Origin: Linanthus parryae
Lineage: Eukaryota > Streptophyta > Magnoliopsida > Ericales > Polemoniaceae
NCBI GenBank assembly: GCA_023055425.1
Contig: JALGPY010000008.1
Span: 8,504,501-8,568,500, forward strand
Direction: 5' to 3'
Length of the DNA stretch: 64,000 bases
The number at the start of each line of letters is the position of its first letter. Within the stretch, counting starts at the first letter, position 1. The notes beneath the pieces are model-generated. The model made no database searches. It was not told where the DNA came from and saw only the letters and a list, made by a program, of their open reading frames with translations. This document shows, piece by piece, positions 24,535-35,210 of the stretch. The translations under genes and the position numbers were made by a program.

Positions 24535-25029
24535 GCACACGCACACACACACCACCACAACCACCACCACCACCGCAGTCCCCAGAAAATGTGAATAATT
24601 GATCCTACAGTGCTGGAAAACTTGTTTAATGGATTGTTAGGACTTGGGACTTGAGATCTAAAGGATTTTTTCAGATTAGTATGTTGGAAAAACTTAGAAA
24701 TAGCACCCGTAGGCTTTAGATCCTTTAGATACAAAGCTTTTCTCTGACAAGCATTCTCTTCCATTTTTCAAATTTTTGAATAACTATTTTTTCTTCATTT
24801 TACTGATTTACTTCTTTTTGGTGATGCAGGTGGAAGGGCACTTATGGTGGACTGCTGGTGGCTGCATGGGGAAGTAACTAGGCTTTTTCGCTTCACCCGT
24901 CTCGTTCTTCTAGAGAGAGTAGTATCGATAAAGTTTAGGAACTTTGGAACTTTTTTGATAGCGTAGACTGTAGAACTTTGGTTTATACAGTTAAGTCGGG
25001 TCAAAGATAGTTTTCGACCAGACATCATT

Positions 25030-25145
25030 CTTTTGTCTAGTGGTAACTATCCAAAGTAGTAAGTAAGGGAGTCGAAGTTCGAACCAAGTTGACAATATTC
25101 TTCAATGATATTCGTTACATGATAATATTTTTCAATAATATTTGT
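25030..25145 (+). mobile_element. Possible tRNA-derived SINE after RING copy 2
   Basis: TCTAGTGGTAACTATCC resembles an A box and GAAGTTCGAACC a B box about 40 bp downstream. It begins where similarity to the first RING locus stops (about 25018). Ends are not clear. Confidence 0.4.
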
Positions 25146-25370
25146 TACAGGTTTTTGAATTGATGGACTGCCCGAGTTTGTTAGAAACCTCAAGACTAAA
25201 CAAAGTTTCAGTGAATGAAACCTCAATTCCGAAATGGGTCTTTAAAAGAGTGGCACTTTGAATTTTTTTGTTAAAAGGGTGACATTTTGAATTTTTTTGT
25301 TAAAAGAGTGGCATTTTGAAATTTTTAGTACTAAACAGATGTATTTTGGGAAATTCCTCTATAAGTCTCA

Positions 25371-25968
25371 CTTTCCTTGTTGTGCTTCATAATTGCGTTT
25401 AGCATGCTCATCTTCACAAGGTCAAATTTCTCTTTTAACTTTTGTCTCTTACTTTGTCTTTGAACATTTCATAGCGATATTGCCAGCCCTTGGGGTATAG
25501 CTCAGGTGATAAAGGGTCTGCGTGCTGTGGTGATTACCGCGCTGAAGTGGGTGGGGGTTCGAATCCCGTCTCATAAAAAAATGAATATTTAGGCGCGAGC
25601 TCCTTTCAAGCTGACCAGATAGCAGCCGGGCATCCTGCTTGGCCGAGTTACATCATGTGATTCACCTCCTCCGCTATTCTTAGGCAGAGGAGTGAAGGAC
25701 CTTCAGGATTTGAGTTCAACCTTTTTAGAGAAATCACCAACTTATTTTCTTTACGTTATTTTTCAGGGCTCAACTACCAAAATATTGCTCGCACACTTTG
25801 ACAAGTTTAGGACCGTGCCGACCTGAAGAGGGTTCCTTTAGCGGTTGTATGCATGAAGTGGACTTCGCGTGCGGAGCGAGTGCCATGGCGACGGATCGCT
25901 CACCATGCGTTGCACATAAACTCTCGCATACTTGTACTTGCAAAGTTGTTTGTGGTACATGCTCTTGA
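25371..25968 (+). pseudogene. Cysteine-rich (defensin-like) secreted peptide gene, 5'-truncated
   Basis: Exon 2 (25767-25968, 202 nt) is open, the same length as in the two intact copies, and encodes AQLPKYC... to CTCKVVCGTCS. Exon 1 survives only as the end of the signal peptide (to the donor at 25420), reading SLSLLCFIIAF then SMLIF. The initiator and MKRST region are missing and a stop lies just upstream in frame. One of the ten cysteines conserved in the intact copies is Arg here (TDRSPC against TDCSPC). The intron is enlarged by a SINE. It is most likely dead; start at the internal ATG would give too short a leader. Confidence 0.75.
25485..25725 (+). mobile_element. tRNA-derived SINE in the intron of the peptide pseudogene
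   Basis: A box TAGCTCAGGTGATAAAG starts at 25498 and a consensus B box GGTTCGAATCC lies at 25556-25566, giving an internal RNA polymerase III promoter. About 150 bp of non-tRNA body follows. The equivalent introns at 36107 and 58200 lack it, so insertion followed the duplication. Ends and target duplication are uncertain. Confidence 0.7.
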
Positions 25969-26159
25969 AAAATAAACCTTATTTGTTTGATGTTGTGGCT
26001 GGTCATCTGTTGTTTTGATTATGAAGTTTTATGTAATTATAGTTCCATCAATTGCTTGAGAAAATGTTTCTTTTCTTTTGAGAAATTTGAGAAAATGTTT
26101 CTGCTATTTAATTTGCGTGGAGTGTTTTTTAGCTTGCCATTCTTTTTTCTTTTTCTTTT

Positions 26160-26460
26160 TTTAGGTGGACTTTCCATTCTAACATAGTAGTGGTTAGTAT
26201 AAATTTTACTTGAGCAATGCAGCAACCTAATTAGTACGCAGATACTAAAACACATAGATGTAACATATTTTCAGAGAAGAGAATATACATAACATGATTA
26301 ATTAGTGTATGCAAAAATTAAGACCATCGAGTTCGTGTGGTTACTGAGGCCCCATTTCAAGATAATATTTCTTTCATGCTTCTTTAGAAGTCTTTTTGAC
26401 GAAGAGAGCGCTATACCGGATAATTGAGAGCATCTTCAGCAACTAATGTGTCAAACTGTG
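26160..26460. repeat. 3' flank shared with the other peptide loci plus a dispersed repeat
   Basis: ACATAGTAGTGGTTAG and AACCTAATTAGTACGC are shared with 36570-36650 and 58690-58800, showing the pseudogene was copied with its 3' flank. From 26305 a different repeat begins (GTATGCAAAAATTAAGACC, then GAGAGCATCTTCAGCAACTA). It recurs near 46550, 56690 and 59640. Confidence 0.6.
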
Positions 26461-26539
26461 GGTCTGAGTGAAAGTTGAGGTAGCAATTATAAAGAGTTAG
26501 CCCAATCCTTTGGCTGAGCGAGGGCTGAACTCAACATGT

Positions 26540-26898
26540 GACGTATTAGAGCATTCAGTCAAAGCCCAATGGATTTAAGGAAGCCCAAACCGAAGGCCCA
26601 ACTTCTCAAGCTCTGCAGACTCATTTATAGGCCCATTTATCTCTGTAAGCCCAGAATTATTATAAGGGCAGTTAAGTCTTTTCCACTCTACCTAACCCTA
26701 ATCTCGCCCTAATGGTCTCACCTGCCACACCATATGAACCGTTAGATGCATCCGACCGTTGATCAAACAGTCGGATATCTTAGTCTTCTACATATACGCC
26801 TTTTCACTCTCCATTCATGTATCTGTATATACATTATTCATTCATCAATGAGACTTTTATGTTTTTACCTTAGTCTCTGCAGATTCATTTTCCGTTCA
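26540..26898 (+). mobile_element. Copia 5' LTR (left border uncertain)
   Basis: The sequence ends CCGTTCA at 26898 and is followed at once by TGGTATAGGAGT, a worn form of the Copia tRNA-iMet primer site TGGTATCAGAGC. Gag begins 20 bp later. The left end is inferred from composition only. Confidence 0.5.
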
Positions 26899-26918
26899 TG
26901 GTATAGGAGTCTTGAAAG

Positions 26919-29290
26919 ATGCTCTCCACCACCGCATCTCCTTCTCGGGCGGTGGCTTCAAATCCGCTCGACATACTCTCCAATATACACAATTTAATTC
27001 TGAAAGGGGAGTATGCAGATGAATATGCAACACATATACTCTAAAGGGGGGGGGGGGTTGAATAGAGTATGCAAACTTTTTGCAAAACTAGAGGAGCAAA
27101 AGAGTTTTAGTACAAAGGAGTTCAAGGCCTTGAACACAAATTGAAGACTTTGGAATGAAATACAACTTGCAATAAAACAGACAAGTCTTTTTCAAGGCCT
27201 TGAAAAGGGTTTCAAACCCTTGAAAAATAGACAAGTTTAAGTGGTGTAAAAACTGTAGATGTGAATGAACTGTAAATGCAAGAGACAAAGAATTTATAGA
27301 GTTAAGTCCACTTGGACCTACGTCTCTACCTCAAGGATCTTCTCCCGGAAGGATTTTTAACTCAATTCTTATTAATCAAAAGCTAAGCCCCAGATCACAA
27401 GCACAGTGAATTGTCTTACTCTGTTACAGCTTGTGGTTCTCCTTGACCTATCTAGTACCAGCTCTAGCTAACTGATTAACTAAGAATTCTCTATTGTTCA
27501 CTTTGAACAATCCTTGAATGATATGTAGAAGTATTACAGAAATGATCTACCAATAGAGTACAATACAGAAGAACACTTAGAGTAGAAAACTGCAGTGAAG
27601 AATGCAGTGAACTTCTGTGTGTTGGATTGTGAGAGTGATGACCTTCTTTGATGCTTGTCAATCCAGAATTGTGTCTCTCTTTTTTCCCGTTGAATGTTGT
27701 GTCTTGATGCTTCAAATTTGGCTCTATTTATACAGTTTGAAACTCTGCAAATCTTCCCTGATTTTCAGCAACAACTTCATGTATTTTAGGCAACACGTTT
27801 GACTCTCTTCAACAGCCTTCTCCAACGGATAGTTGATCACAATCTTCAGAAATTTTGATGTGATCTTGTCCTTAAACAAATTGAGAAGCTGTTAAGAAGA
27901 TCTGATTGATCACATGATCTTCTTTACTAAGTATTTCCTTCATGCAAAAGTCTGATAAGGAAACAAATCCTGCAAATATAGGAAGTAAAATATTCCTGCA
28001 AAACTGAGTCAAAACAATGGATTAAAACATGTCAGATATATCAAAACATTTTGTCTTTCATCATCAGATAATAACACATTAAGTACAGGGGTGAGAGGGA
28101 TGGTATTAAATCAAAAAGAGTTTAGAAAAACTCCCCCTCAGAACATGTATGCAGGTCAGACAGTTTCAAGGCTTTGAGTACTGTTCAAGGCCTTGAAAGT
28201 ATTTCAAGTCCATGAAACCTTTGACCTTACAAATTCCTTACAAGATTGATTCTACAAACTATGTTCTATGGCGCCATCAAGTTTCTTCGATTCTTAGAAT
28301 TCAGTCGTTATTTGGATATGTCGATGGATCTCCCTGTTGCCCTCCACAATACACCGTTGCTCCAGACGGATCTGTTACGAATGTTGTGGATCCAAGCTTC
28401 ACCGCTTGGAAAATGATGGATCAAGCCATCCTCACTCTGATTAACGCAACCCTGTCTCACGAAGCTCTCACCCAGGTGATTGGCTTCACCACTTCCAGAT
28501 CTGCATGGGTTACTCTCGAATCTCGGTATGCTTCACTCTCTCGCCACCATATTCTCCAACTAAAGTCTGATCTTCAAACTCTGAAAAATAAATCAGACTC
28601 CATTGATATCTACATGCAACAATTCAAAACCCTAAGGGATAAATTAGCTGCGTCTTCTGTTCTTGTTGATGACGAGGATATGCTCCTCTACGTTTTAAAC
28701 GGTTTACCACCAGAGATTAACTCTTTGTGCTCTTCTCTTCGTACTACATCAAACTCTATTTCATTTTAAGATTTGCACGTTTTCCTTCGTGCTGAGAAAC
28801 AAATGTTAGAGTCACAAACTATTTCAACAGAATCAAAACCTACTGCTTTTTATGCACACATTTTTCTTCTTCTCGTGGTCGAGGCAGTCGTCACAACCCC
28901 TCTGCCTCGCGTGGTTTTCAATATGGTTGTGTTGGTGCTCGATCTGGTCGTTTTGACCAATCCAGGGGTCGATCTGGGTACAGTCGTTGTGGTGGTCGAA
29001 ACCCTAATTACTCTCGGGGTGGTCGCTATACCAACTCTTATAACTCCCCGAACCATTATGGTTTTTGTTTTGGTACTTCTAGTTCTCGCTCTCAAGCTGT
29101 GCCTATTAATTGTCAAATATGTGAGAATGATTATCATTCCGCCATTTTCTGTTGGCACCGAATAAACTGTTCATTCCAAGGAAGGCACCCTCCGGAGGAA
29201 CTTTCTGCTATGGCTGCACATACTTCACAAGCTCAATCAGATCCCAGTTTCAAACTTCCCACTAGCCCAACACAACCATTTTATGATCAG
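26919..29290 (+). pseudogene. Copia gag pseudogene, split by an insertion
   Basis: The gag starts at 26919, is interrupted at 27000, and resumes at about 28237 in the same frame (IDSTNYVLWRHQV, then the LSRHHILQLKSDLQ and LNGLPPEINSL motifs of plant Copia gag). A GAA-type codon has become TAA at 28767-28769, one frameshift follows near 28860 in a Gly/Arg/Ser-rich stretch, and a CCHC zinc knuckle (Cys-x2-Cys-x4-His-x4-Cys) is legible at 29111-29152. Protease, integrase and RT are absent. The ATG at 28212 belongs to the inserted sequence and is not the gag start. Confidence 0.82.
27001..28231. mobile_element. 1,231-bp TG...CA insertion inside Copia gag, probable solo LTR
   Basis: The insertion begins TGAAAGGGGAG, ends CCTTACA and is flanked by AATTC on both sides (26996-27000 and 28232-28236). 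Removing it restores the gag frame exactly. A 5-bp duplication with TG/CA ends fits an LTR retrotransposon, and TCTATTTATACAG near 27722 could be its TATA region. The palindrome TTCAAGGCCTTGAA occurs near both ends (27120, 27191, 28184). No coding region is visible. Confidence 0.75.
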
Positions 29291-29488
29291 AAAAAGTGAT
29301 GTTAAAAAGCAGTAGCGCATTGAGAATCTGACATTAATGTTCATTGTATTTGTAATATCTCGTCCCACATCGAAATATTGTGAATGATACATAGTAAACC
29401 ATGTGGGTTACTACTAGTACCTTCGAGGCTTAAGCATTTTTATCCGGCGGCAGGGGCGGACACATGTAGGGGCAAGGGGTAGCAGTTG

Positions 29489-29505
29489 CCCCCCCCCCCC
29501 CCCCC
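29489..29505. repeat. Poly-C tract (17 bp)
   Basis: An uninterrupted run of C in non-coding DNA between the Copia remnant and a SINE-like sequence. Confidence 0.9.
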
Positions 29506-29609
29506 AAATTTGAAAATCTCTACTAGTAGTGCCTATAGTTTTATAGATTTTTTTATGACTACACCATAAGGAATATAGAATTTTGCACCCCCTGCTAAAA
29601 TTTCAAACT

Positions 29610-29700
29610 GCCCACTAGCCGAAGTGGTTAGTTGTTTTAGTTGGCAAATCCCATTACTCGGGTTCAAATCTCCTCATAGTCAAAAATATTTTTCCTTCTT
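29610..29700 (+). mobile_element. tRNA-derived SINE head
   Basis: TAGCCGAAGTGGTTAG (from 29616) resembles an A box and GGTTCAAATC (29661-29670) a B box, at normal spacing. The body and tail are unclear. No clean cloverleaf is apparent. Confidence 0.5.
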
Positions 29701-30104
29701 TTTTTTGCCAATTTACAATTTATCATTAAAACTCATTGTCTCCTAAAAAAGTAAAAGTTAAACAAATTAATTGTGTGCAACTGTTAATTGTGACTTGTGA
29801 GTATTGTGTTCATTATTAATTTGATGTTTGTATGTATAATTGCTTCTGAAATATAACGACTGTTGACTTTGACTTTTAAGTTTGTATTTTGACTTCGCGA
29901 ATCTTGCTCGGCGGACTTGATTTCCTAGCAAGTTGGGGTTACAAATAAAGAAATTGCTGGGACAGTAAACCGCATGGATCATTACATTATTTTTTTTTTC
30001 CAAAACTACATATTATTCTTTTTCCAAAACTACATCTGATCATGTAGTTTACTAGCGATCTTATTAAAGTATATCATGATTATTAGTTGTCGGCTAATGA
30101 TATC

Positions 30105-30304
30105 GGCCCTGTTTGGATGCAATGGTTTGATTAACCTAAAAAAAAAGTTAACCAAAACCTCAACCCAAAATTTGTAGGACCTACTTTCCACTCATTTTTC
30201 TACTCACATAAAAGTCAACACCTCAAAAACCAAAACCTTTCCATCCAAACATCCACCTGGTTTGGTTAACCAAACAAGTCCAACCTTATTATCCAAACAG
30301 GGCC
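30105..30304. mobile_element. 200-bp MITE with GGCCCTGTTTGGAT ends
   Basis: Termini GGCCCTGTTTGGAT and ATCCAAACAGGGCC are perfect inverted repeats, flanked by ATC on both sides (30102-30104 and 30305-30307). There is no coding capacity. Confidence 0.85.
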
Positions 30305-30394
30305 ATCAAGAGTAGCCTTGCAAGAGTAATACCATGATTACTAGTTGCCCTTGAACTCAGATAAAAGAATTTGACCAAAAAAAATCTCAGATAA

Positions 30395-30700
30395 AAGAAA
30401 TTCAACAATAGAAGGTCGAGAACTCACATTGATCTTAAATGAGGAAGCATCCAAATTAATCAGTCAACTTGTGTATTCTGCATATGAAAATAGGTGATTG
30501 GGACAAAACAAATATGAGTGTTTCAGAACACCATATCTGTCTTGACGAGTTGAAACCATAAAAGTGAGGTTTATTCAGTTTCAAACTTCATCAAACCTTG
30601 TTTCCGACCCGAGGGTTCAAAGATTTGAATCTTAATTATTTTGAGAGCTTAGATTGCCCATGTTGCTTCATTTTGCTTAAACAGTAAGAGAACACATACT
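30395..30700. repeat. 5' flank segment shared with peptide locus B
   Basis: AAATTCAACAATAGAAGGTC, AATGAGGAAGC and GATTGCCCATGTTGCTTCAT match, with changes, 57345-57520 and in part 60226-60440. In locus B the segment is about 0.8 kb before the peptide gene; here it is 5.6 kb before it, because MITEs and a Pack-MULE lie between. Confidence 0.65.
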
Positions 30701-30819
30701 TCATGTCTTCATCTGTTTCATTCATTTCTTATAACTTAGCCTTTTTGAAAAGTTTCACTCATTTCTTTCCACTTACACTTTCTATTCATCAAAGCCACCA
30801 ACTTTTACAACTCTTCATT

Positions 30820-31030
30820 GGGTCGCTTTGACCCGATGACTTGATTAGTTATACGATGCAATGTTTTGGTGATTATTCATGGTGTTGTTGAGTAAATTTT
30901 ATTATACAACACCATGAAAAATTATTAAAAAATTACGTCGTTTTATTATCCAAATCACCAGGTTAAAGTGACATGATTACGAATAAAAAATCAAAACTAC
31001 GAGAAAAAGAAGAAACATATTAACATACCA
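30820..31030. mobile_element. Diverged foldback MITE related to the one at 31271
   Basis: A central palindrome CATGGTGTTGT...ACAACACCATG and flanking ATCCAAATCACC(A/T) are shared with the element at 31271-31527. The ends are degraded. Confidence 0.6.
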
Positions 31031-31270
31031 ACTTTTGTTTTCAAAATTTTTTCTCTCTCTAACCACCACCACATATTTATTTCAAAAGTTTCTTCTCCAA
31101 CCATCACCACAAACTTTTTACCAAAACTAAGCGTGATCTTGTGCAACATACTTATTCATCAAATTTACATCAACGGACGTTGTAACTAAAGCTCTTCAAC
31201 CTATTTTTTATTCCTCGCTCTAATAGTTGACTTACTATTTTACCCGACATAGTAAGAATATTAACATGTA

Positions 31271-31527
31271 CTATCTCTGTTTCTTTAGAAACGACATAAT
31301 TTAGTTTTTGTCGCTATTCACTGACTCAATTTGACCTGGTGATCCGATTAGCAAAATAATACAAAAAATGGTAATTTTTGCATGGTGTTGTAGAGTAAAG
31401 TTACTCTACAACACCATGCAAAAATCGCTAAATAAGTATATCTTTTTGCGATCTAAATCACCTAGTTAAATTGACGCAACTAAGGATAAAAAGCCAAACC
31501 ATGACATTCTAGAAGAAACAGAGTTAG
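31271..31527. mobile_element. Stowaway-like MITE (257 bp)
   Basis: Inverted ends CTATCTCTGTTTCTT and AAGAAACAGAGTTAG are flanked by TA on each side, the Stowaway (Tc1/Mariner) target duplication. The centre is the palindrome CATGGTGTTGTAGAGTAA with its complement. Confidence 0.8.
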
Positions 31528-32547
31528 TATATATGACAACTACACAATTCGGTTTACTTACACAATTGTACTGTGGCAGTACTATAATATAAGTTATCAA
31601 ATATTTTCGTAAAATCAATCACATGCACCAATAGTTTGTTCACTTAATAAAGTTGGAAGTTTAAAAGTCACATGTTATGGTTTCGATAAAATCTTTTAGT
31701 CATTAATCTCAGCAAGACCGGTTGATATTAGTAGGAATTTATAGATGATAAGGAACTTTGTATTCTCAATTGAATGCATGCATCAGATTACACGTATGAC
31801 AGTATGTAGTACAATTACAGAGACATGACCATTTCGAGTGATATCAAGACTATGTATCATAATGATGCAATTGAGATTTTACTCATTTTGTTAGAAAAAG
31901 TAGGAAGCTACTTCTTAAAAAAAGGCAAAGAGAAAACACCATTTACATATAAATCCTTTAAAAAACCTAATGATATAAGAAATCCAAAAGTTCATAATAT
32001 CATTTTACAACCCAATTTGCATATAAACATATTCAAGAGGCGGTATACGTGATTTGGTGTTCCCAAACAACCTCATAATAAACGGTTAGAAATGGAATGT
32101 TGGTATTGAAACAAATTTAACAGGACATGTCATTAGGAATGGCTTTGTTAAAGCTCGAATATCATCTTTGACGCACGGGTTTGTGGCCTCATGGAATAAA
32201 ATAATTGAAAAATGAGAGAACGGAACAGAAAAAGAAAAGAACAATCATATTAGAGGGATAAAAGAGCATTTAATGTCAATGGCGTTCCTTTTCCCCATAA
32301 AAATGTAGTTCTTTACTTGCGAACATCTCCAAATATCCCTTTCATGCGACTGTCTTGAGATATATGAATGAGTGTGGTACGGTAAAAGTGCTATAAACAA
32401 AACATTCATTAACGATTTACGTAGATCAATAGTAACGGATGGAGGATGGTCCACATTGTAAAATTAATTACTAATTTGCATGATAAATAGTTCCGTAGGA
32501 GATGGAAAAACGGAAAAATACATGGTCTTATAAATGATTGGATATAT
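31528..32547. other. AT-rich intergenic DNA
   Basis: No coding exon, RNA gene or clear repeat boundary was recognised. The short open frame at 31825-32052 is Lys/Ile-rich and without recognisable motif. Confidence 0.5.
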
Positions 32548-32556
32548 AACTCACAA

Positions 32557-34246
32557 GGGTAAAAGACACTGACTACCCATGAGTTTTAGGATTAACTTCA
32601 TCCTCTATCCTGTGTTTTGAAAAAAGGCACTCCGTACCTTTTTTTTGGATGGAGGTGATGGTGGATTAACATACTATGCCAAAAGACGATTATATCCTCA
32701 TAATTTTGATAAATGACCTAATATATATCCTATTTCTTCTCATTTTTCTCTTCTCATTCTTCTTCCCTTCTCTCATGTAACCCTAGCCTCCACCCATACC
32801 AGTCTAACCCATTTCACTTCAAACCCACCAAATCTTCCCCCTCCTCAACCAAATCTTATCTCTACCCTCTACTGCTACCAACGGTACAACGTTGCAGCAT
32901 TTGAATTTTCGGTCTAAACACAAACACAGAGAGAAAGAAACCAGCTTGGCACAACTCAAATAGTTCTTGCCGCCTCCGAGACGTCGCCCAGATTCTCTTC
33001 CCCGATTGGCGCAACTCCCTCGAGAAACCCTTTCTCTGGTTCAACGATTTCCACCTGTATCTCTTCACGAACCTCCTCCGTAAGTTCCTCAATGACAACA
33101 GCGATGAAGACGACGAAGAAGAGGATGTCAAAATTGGGCAAGTTTCAAATATGTTCTCTCTCTATCTCTCTCTTTTGAATCGGCCGGCGAAGACCTCCAC
33201 TGGGTCGCCGGCGCAGGCGAACGACCAGCCGATTGGGTCGCCGCTTCTGGTGCCTTGTTGGTGGCGTACAGAATTATCCATGGAGGTCGTGAATTGAAAG
33301 CTTCGGGAAAAAGACGAAAAGGAGGTGGTGGTGTGGGTTCTTCAATTCGATCTTGAAGCACTGCGATTAGGGACGTGGGTTGGAGAATTTACCTGCGATG
33401 TTGGTGAATTACCCGATGTTGGAGGCTAGAGACGACGACCCACCGACGGAATCGATCTTAGGGAGGCCTGAGCCGGAGAAGACAACATCCTCTCCCCGTC
33501 TTGCTGTGAGTTAGTACTGGAAGTGCTTCTTATATGAAGAAACTTTTGCCTCCAACATCCTCTCCCGATCTCCATTCAAAGTTCGGATGTTTTGTCTCAA
33601 CCAACATTGTCATCTGTTTATTTGTTTTGTTAGGATTGCTCAAAATTTCCAATTTCCGTCATGAGAATCGCTAAAGCTTGGCTTTTGTTTCTGGATTTGA
33701 TTTTGTGTATAGACTATGTTGGAACTTCTGGGTTTGATTTGAAATTTGATTTGGGTTTGTGGAAGTTGTAATTTTGGTGGTTGTGCTTGTCTGTATGCTT
33801 ATACTGATGTTTGATGTTTGGTGTCATGTGTTCTTGACCATGAACACCAAGAACACTAAAAAAAATGACACCACACGGTAAATCAGTTGCTTTGTTGGGT
33901 TTGCAATAATTTTGTACATCTTCCTAGATGTTCTTCATTTGTTATTCGTGGTGTTGATGTTTTGGATTCAAAATGAAAGATGATTTGGGTGGTGTTGATA
34001 TTTTTTTGTAGATGTTCGTGGTGTTCTTGATCATAAAATAGACAAAAAAAGAAAAAACATTCCAAAAGTACACAGTGATAATATGGTTCGAAAAACTCCA
34101 ATCGCACACTTTTAATGAAACCTAACAGAGGGTGCTAAGTGTCAACGGAATATTCCGTTAATTGGGTGCGGAATGTCTTTTTCCAAAACAAAGGATAGCG
34201 GGTTGAAATTTATCCTAAATTCAGGGGTGGTCAGTGTCTTTTATCC
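32557..34246. mobile_element. Pack-MULE: Mutator-like element with captured gene fragment
   Basis: The 1,690-bp element starts GGGTAAAAGACACTGACTAC and ends with the complement of GGATAAAAGACACTGACCAC. The inverted repeats run about 82 bp (32557-32638 and 34165-34246) at roughly 80 percent identity. The flanks are AACTCACAA (32548-32556) and AACTCACAT (34247-34255), a 9-bp target duplication with one mismatch, typical of Mutator. No transposase is present. The interior holds a host gene fragment (next entry) and GC-richer sequence to about 33500. Long inverted repeats, 9-bp duplication and captured coding DNA together define a Pack-MULE. Confidence 0.85.
32937..33139 (+). pseudogene. Captured DOG1/INP1-like gene fragment inside the Pack-MULE
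   Basis: A frame open from about 32937 reads KPAWHNS, RDVAQILFPDWRNSLEKP, then FLWFNDFHLYLFTNLLRKFL followed by an acidic DNSDEDDEEED stretch. The LFPDWRNSLEKPFLW and LFTNLLR pattern resembles the DOG1 domain of DOG1/INAPERTURATE POLLEN1-type proteins, in which an LxPxWxxSLEKxxLW motif is conserved. There is no start codon in this frame near it, and only some 65 codons are kept, so this is a fragment. The open frame runs on to 33295 in unrelated sequence. The assignment rests on motif memory. Confidence 0.55.
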
Positions 34247-34255
34247 AACTCACAT

Positions 34256-35125
34256 ATATCATCATTGATATTCATTTTCAGACTCTTAGAGCTACATGCA
34301 TGAAATAAGAGAAACTCACTGATAACATAAAATCTTAAATTCCCCTAAAAACACTGAAATTGTTTGAAGATTGTATTGTAATCAAATTCTAATAACAACA
34401 AAGGCAATGAAACAAACAATTTTCCATGATATCAAACTTGAATAAGAAAATGGTCTGATAAAAACACATTTGTATATAGTATAAACTACCCAATATGAAA
34501 CAATATAGGTAAAAAAAAATTACTTCGAAATAATTATACGTCAATTAACAATAGTACATTACGCTGGTCCATGTCGCTCATTTGGATCTCCAAAGAGGAT
34601 CGGCTTCTTACATTGTCACAAGTGAGCAAATTGTTTCTCCATTTAATCAAGTCTACAGAACCAAATGTTTGAGTCGTGGCCGAAACAAACGATACGCACA
34701 AAATCGAGTACGGAGAAGATGTGTGCGACATGCTGTTATTTGCCTATAAATAGATCAATGTAAATAAAAGTTACAGAAATAAAAAGACAACTGAAGAAGG
34801 AGAGTCTCCATAAATCTCGACCAGATAAGAAAAAAGAACCAAGGGATCATCCCTAACTTCTATTGATAGGTTGCTCTGTAAAACATTTGTATGCTCCACG
34901 TCCCATTTGTAGAATAATCCCTGTAAAATATAATAATTAGAAACAAAATCGGAGCCAAACTATTTCTTTGTTCATAACAAATGTGCAAAGGAAGTACTAG
35001 TGTAAAATGTGGAGAAGATACTCGAGCAAGAAAATTTTGTAGTGGCTCAAAACTGTTAAATAATTATGAGAATGTGGTCTTTCAAGACTAAAAATCAGTT
35101 TTGGAAATTTTTTATTAACAAATGG
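34256..35125. other. AT-rich intergenic DNA
   Basis: Nothing I can support: short frames only, no recognised RNA gene or element ends. Confidence 0.5.
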
Positions 35126-35210
35126 GTGCTAGCTCAAGTGGTAGAGCGTTTAAAAGCTTCTGCATGAGGTCTTGAATTCAAATCCGTTAGAAGACGACAA
35201 AGTGGTAAGT
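35126..35210 (+). mobile_element. tRNA-derived SINE head
   Basis: CTAGCTCAAGTGGTAGAGCG (from 35131) is a near-perfect A-box region, and TTGAATTCAAATCC, about 25 bp later, is a decayed B box. The arms do not fold into a complete tRNA, so a SINE relic is more likely than a tRNA gene. Confidence 0.5.

Noticed and set aside
24234..24764. 176-codon minus-strand open frame
   Set aside because: It is antisense to the RING exon of copy 2 and its CA/CT-repeat 3'UTR; the equivalent frame is broken in copy 1 and has no domain.
28773..29165. Separate 130-codon gene after the Copia gag
   Set aside because: It is out of frame with the Gly/Arg-rich region and zinc knuckle of the same gag; part of the broken element.
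35126..35210. Possible functional tRNA gene
   Set aside because: The A box is good but the B box is decayed and the stems do not pair into a full cloverleaf; a SINE relic is more likely.
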